From the NCBI RefSeq assembly GCF_014803385.1, contig NZ_JACYFC010000003.1, positions 62,001 through 126,000 of the forward strand: a stretch of 64,000 nucleotides of DNA, read 5' to 3'. The notes beneath the pieces were generated by a model. It had not been told where the DNA came from, did no database searches, and was given only the letters and a program-made list of their open reading frames with translations. Origin of the DNA: Marinomonas colpomeniae. Lineage in GTDB: Bacteria; Pseudomonadota; Gammaproteobacteria; Pseudomonadales; Marinomonadaceae. Of the stretch, positions 61,811 to 64,000 are shown one piece after another. Position 1 is the first letter of the stretch; every line of letters starts with the position of its first letter. The translations under genes and the position numbers were made by a program.

Positions 61811-61843
61811 TAATGGGAGTAGGCCGTTAGGTCTGCTCCATTA
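61811..61843 (+). other. Intercistronic stem-loop after the second binding-protein gene
   Basis: Arms TAATGGGAGTAGGCC and GGTCTGCTCCATTA pair over 14 bases with one bulged G and two G-T pairs, and a GTTA loop. It lacks a strong T run, so it probably stabilises the upstream message or attenuates expression of the permeases. Confidence 0.6.
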
Positions 61844-61876
61844 ATAAGATTTGTCATTTTAAGAGTTATCATTTTT

Positions 61877-62860
61877 ATGAGTATTCAAACCTTACTTTAT
61901 ATCGCTGGTCGTTTGGTTAAAGGGGGTGTGGTGCTATTAGTCATCGCAATCTTTAACTTCTTCCTAATTCGCATGGCTCCAGGTGATCCTGCTCAAGTAT
62001 TAGCTGGTGAAGCTGGTGCGACGGATGAGATCTTTCTCCAACAATTACGAGAGCAATTTGGACTTGATCAGCCACTTTATTATCAACTCTGGATCTATGT
62101 CAGTAACTTGATGCAGTTTGATATGGGGATAACGTATCGTCAACAGATGCCAGTGTTTGACCTTATTATGGAACGTATGCCGGCAACCTTATTACTCACT
62201 GGCGCGGCTTTTTTGTTGTCTCTTGTATTGGGTATTTTAGCGGGAGTTGTTGCAGCGGCGAAACATCGACAATGGCTGGATTCAGTGATCACTGTCGCGG
62301 CGTTGATTTTTTACGCGACGCCTCTTTTTTGGCTCGCCATGATGGCTGCCTTATTCTTTTCAGTTTACTTAGATTGGTTACCTAGTTTTGGTATGCAAAC
62401 AGTCGGAGAAAACTTCACCGGTTGGCAGAAAGTGAAGGACATCGGCTTGCATTTGATATTACCGGCGGCCACGTTAGGACTGTTTTTTACCGCTGTGTAT
62501 GCCCGCATGACACGAACTTCAATGATAGAAACCAGTCGATTAGATTTTGTTAAAACCGCAAAAGCCAAAGGTATGAAACCGTCACGAGTAACTACTCATC
62601 ATATATTGCGTAATGCCTTGTTACCTGTCGTTACGTTAGCGGGACTGCAAGCGGGTCAGTTGATTGGTGGCGCAGTGCTAACAGAAACAGTGTTTGCTTG
62701 GCCGGGTATTGGTCGGCTGATGTTTGAAGCCTTATTCCAGCGAGACTATAACTTGTTGTTAGGAGTGTTCTTTATATCTTCTGCGATGGTTGTTCTCTTC
62801 AACTTGGTTACTGATGTTATCTACTGCATCGTTGACCCACGAATCGAGCTATCAAAATGA
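61877..62860 (+). CDS. ABC transporter permease (DppB-like)
   Basis: 327 residues with six membrane segments; FNFFLIRMAPGDPAQVLAGEAGATDE and REQFGLDQPL are typical of the first periplasmic region (seen as RMAPGDPA and LREQFGLDQPL), the EAA-like loop is DFVKTAKAKGMKPSRVTTHHILRNALLPV in pieces, and the end is DVIYCIVDPRIELSK. Overlaps the second permease by 4 bases. It forms the membrane channel of the importer encoded by this operon. Confidence 0.9.
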   Translation: MSIQTLLYIAGRLVKGGVVLLVIAIFNFFLIRMAPGDPAQVLAGEAGATDEIFLQQLREQFGLDQPLYYQLWIYVSNLMQFDMGITYRQQMPVFDLIMERMPATLLLTGAAFLLSLVLGILAGVVAAAKHRQWLDSVITVAALIFYATPLFWLAMMAALFFSVYLDWLPSFGMQTVGENFTGWQKVKDIGLHLILPAATLGLFFTAVYARMTRTSMIETSRLDFVKTAKAKGMKPSRVTTHHILRNALLPVVTLAGLQAGQLIGGAVLTETVFAWPGIGRLMFEALFQRDYNLLLGVFFISSAMVVLFNLVTDVIYCIVDPRIELSK

Positions 62861-63696
62861 ATGTAATTAAATCTCTAACACAAAACAAAGTGGCGATGGT
62901 TGGCTTTAGCATACTGTTTATCTTCGTTGTCATCGCTTTAATTGGACCTTACCTTTACGACGGAAGTCCTTGGCGTATGGTGCAAAGACCATTTTTACCG
63001 CCGTTTCAAAATAGTAATTACTTATTAGGTACGGATACATTAGGACGAGATGTATTGGCGGGCTTAATTTATGGTGCTCGAATTTCACTATTGGTGGGCT
63101 TTGTTTCAACCATTATTGCGCTGTTGATTGGTATCCCATTGGGTGCTTATGCTGGCTATTACGGTGGCTGGGTTGATGAAGTTCTGATGCGCTTTACGGA
63201 AATATTTCAGACGGTACCAAGCTTTGCATTAGCCGTTGTGCTTGTGGCTATTTTTGAACCTTCTGTTTATTCCATCACGGGTGCGATTGCCATTGTAAGC
63301 TGGCCTCCTGTGGCACGTTTGGTACGTGGTGAGTTTTTATCCTTGCGCAGTCAAGAGTATGTGTTAGCCGCTAAATTAAATGGCCAAACCAATCGCAATA
63401 TTATTCTGCGTGAAATTCTACCAAACAGCCTTTCTCCTATCATAGTGTTGGCTTCCTTAATGGTGGCAAGTGCCATTTTGCTTGAGTCTTCTTTGTCCTT
63501 TTTAGGCTTGGGTGATCCAGCAATTATGTCTTGGGGTTACATGATAGGAGCTGCTAAAACGGTGATAAGACAAGCTTGGTGGTTAAGTTTTATTCCAGGT
63601 GTTGCCATCGCAATTACTGTTCTTTCTCTTAACTTATTAGGTGAAGGCTTAAACGAAGCTCTAAATCCTAAGCTGTCAGGTAATCGGGAGAACTAG
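62857..63696 (+). CDS. ABC transporter permease (DppC-like)
   Basis: 279 residues. N-terminal membrane segment (MVGFSILFIFVVIALIGPYL), then the LGTDTLGRDVLAGLIYGARISL block that marks this family (given as GTDTLGRDV and IYGARISL), and the coupling loop YVLAAKLNGQTNRNIILREILPN in pieces. The ATG overlaps the upstream permease end (ATGA) and the stop is one base before the next ATG, so the three genes are translated together. Second channel half of the importer. Confidence 0.9.
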   Translation: MNVIKSLTQNKVAMVGFSILFIFVVIALIGPYLYDGSPWRMVQRPFLPPFQNSNYLLGTDTLGRDVLAGLIYGARISLLVGFVSTIIALLIGIPLGAYAGYYGGWVDEVLMRFTEIFQTVPSFALAVVLVAIFEPSVYSITGAIAIVSWPPVARLVRGEFLSLRSQEYVLAAKLNGQTNRNIILREILPNSLSPIIVLASLMVASAILLESSLSFLGLGDPAIMSWGYMIGAAKTVIRQAWWLSFIPGVAIAITVLSLNLLGEGLNEALNPKLSGNREN

Positions 63697-63697
63697 T

Positions 63698-64000
63698 ATG
63701 AAGCCTTTATTAAAAGTAGAAAACCTGAGCATTCGTCTTCCTGCAGGTGGTGATCGTGAATTTGCTATTCGTAATGTGAATTATGATCTTATGCCAGGTG
63801 AAATATTATGCGTGGTTGGTGAATCTGGATCAGGAAAATCCATGACAGCCAATGCCATTATGGGATTGTTGCCGAAAGTGATTACTGTCGATAAAGGGGC
63901 AGTCATCTTTGATGGTTATGATCTGGCTTCTTTAGAAGAGCACAGAGCAAGAACCCTACGTGGTAACCGCATCAGTATGATTTTCCAAGAGCCGATGACG
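63698..64000 (+). CDS. ABC transporter ATP-binding protein (DppD-like), partial at the right edge
   Basis: The ATG at 63698 opens a frame that reaches the window edge after 101 codons without a stop. It shows LLKVENLSIRLP, the Walker A loop [12 protein letters not shown] and the Q-loop ISMIFQEPMT, typical of the oligopeptide-transporter ATPases. GGGAG lies about 12 bases before the start. Whether it is a single or a fused ATPase like the one at 50557 cannot be seen. Confidence 0.88.
   Translation, partial: MKPLLKVENLSIRLPAGGDREFAIRNVNYDLMPGEILCVVGESGSGKSMTANAIMGLLPKVITVDKGAVIFDGYDLASLEEHRARTLRGNRISMIFQEPMT

Noticed and set aside
1-64000. CRISPR arrays, tRNA/rRNA genes, insertion sequences or prophage genes
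   Set aside because: I looked for spaced repeats, cloverleaf ends, transposase or phage motifs and found none.

Overview
The window looks like chromosomal DNA of a marine, moderately AT-rich gammaproteobacterium. The gene set (C-P lyase with phnF, carboxynorspermidine route, TRAP and DppA-type ABC importers, PfeR/PfeS-type regulators, osmoregulated periplasmic glucan genes) fits Marinomonas or a close Oceanospirillales relative. That assignment is an inference from gene content and protein sequence; there is no rRNA or other marker in the window. I see no tRNA, CRISPR array, insertion sequence or prophage.

Layout. 1-4.7 kb: an iron-acquisition locus on the minus strand (two-component system, TonB-dependent receptor, start of a periplasmic binding protein) with Fur-like sites. 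4.7-8.5 kb: opgG-opgH for periplasmic glucans. 8.7-9.5 kb: a SHOCT-domain protein. 9.7-12.1 kb: nspC and carboxynorspermidine dehydrogenase (polyamine synthesis). 12.3-18.3 kb: a small membrane protein, a TPR-GGDEF protein, NnrU, a YegD-like Hsp70 and a CSS-EAL phosphodiesterase. 18.5-19.5 kb: a cobalamin riboswitch driving a lone CbiM-like cobalt permease.

19.5-33.9 kb is the largest system: a complete C-P lyase pathway for phosphonate use. phnCDEFGHIJKLMN run on the minus strand, and phnP lies apart from them on the far side of a plus-strand TRAP transporter (dctPQM). The phnC promoter region carries a good Pho box and palindromes that resemble one just upstream of phnF, suggesting dual control by PhoB and PhnF. 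phnO is absent.

34-46.7 kb is ordinary accessory and housekeeping sequence: a YnfL/YnfM-like LysR-MFS pair, TPP-riboswitch thiD, two paralogous peroxiredoxin-like proteins, a frameshifted C39-type peptidase gene, a LysE exporter, a TetR regulator with a palindromic operator, a LysR/EamA pair, an RluA-type pseudouridine synthase, an RNase D-like exonuclease, a DUF2157 membrane protein and a YqfB-type ASCH amidohydrolase.

46.9-57.1 kb: a peptide-type ABC importer with a fused double ATPase, followed by a DapF paralog lacking both catalytic cysteines, NudK, a decayed GFA-family gene, a LOG-family hydrolase, and a convergent dsdA-racemase pair. 57.2-64 kb: MtfA, a GcvA-like LysR regulator, and an operon of a class II aldolase with a second peptide-type ABC importer, running off the right edge. 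Overall the stretch is rich in nutrient scavenging: iron, phosphonate, cobalt, peptides and D-amino acids.
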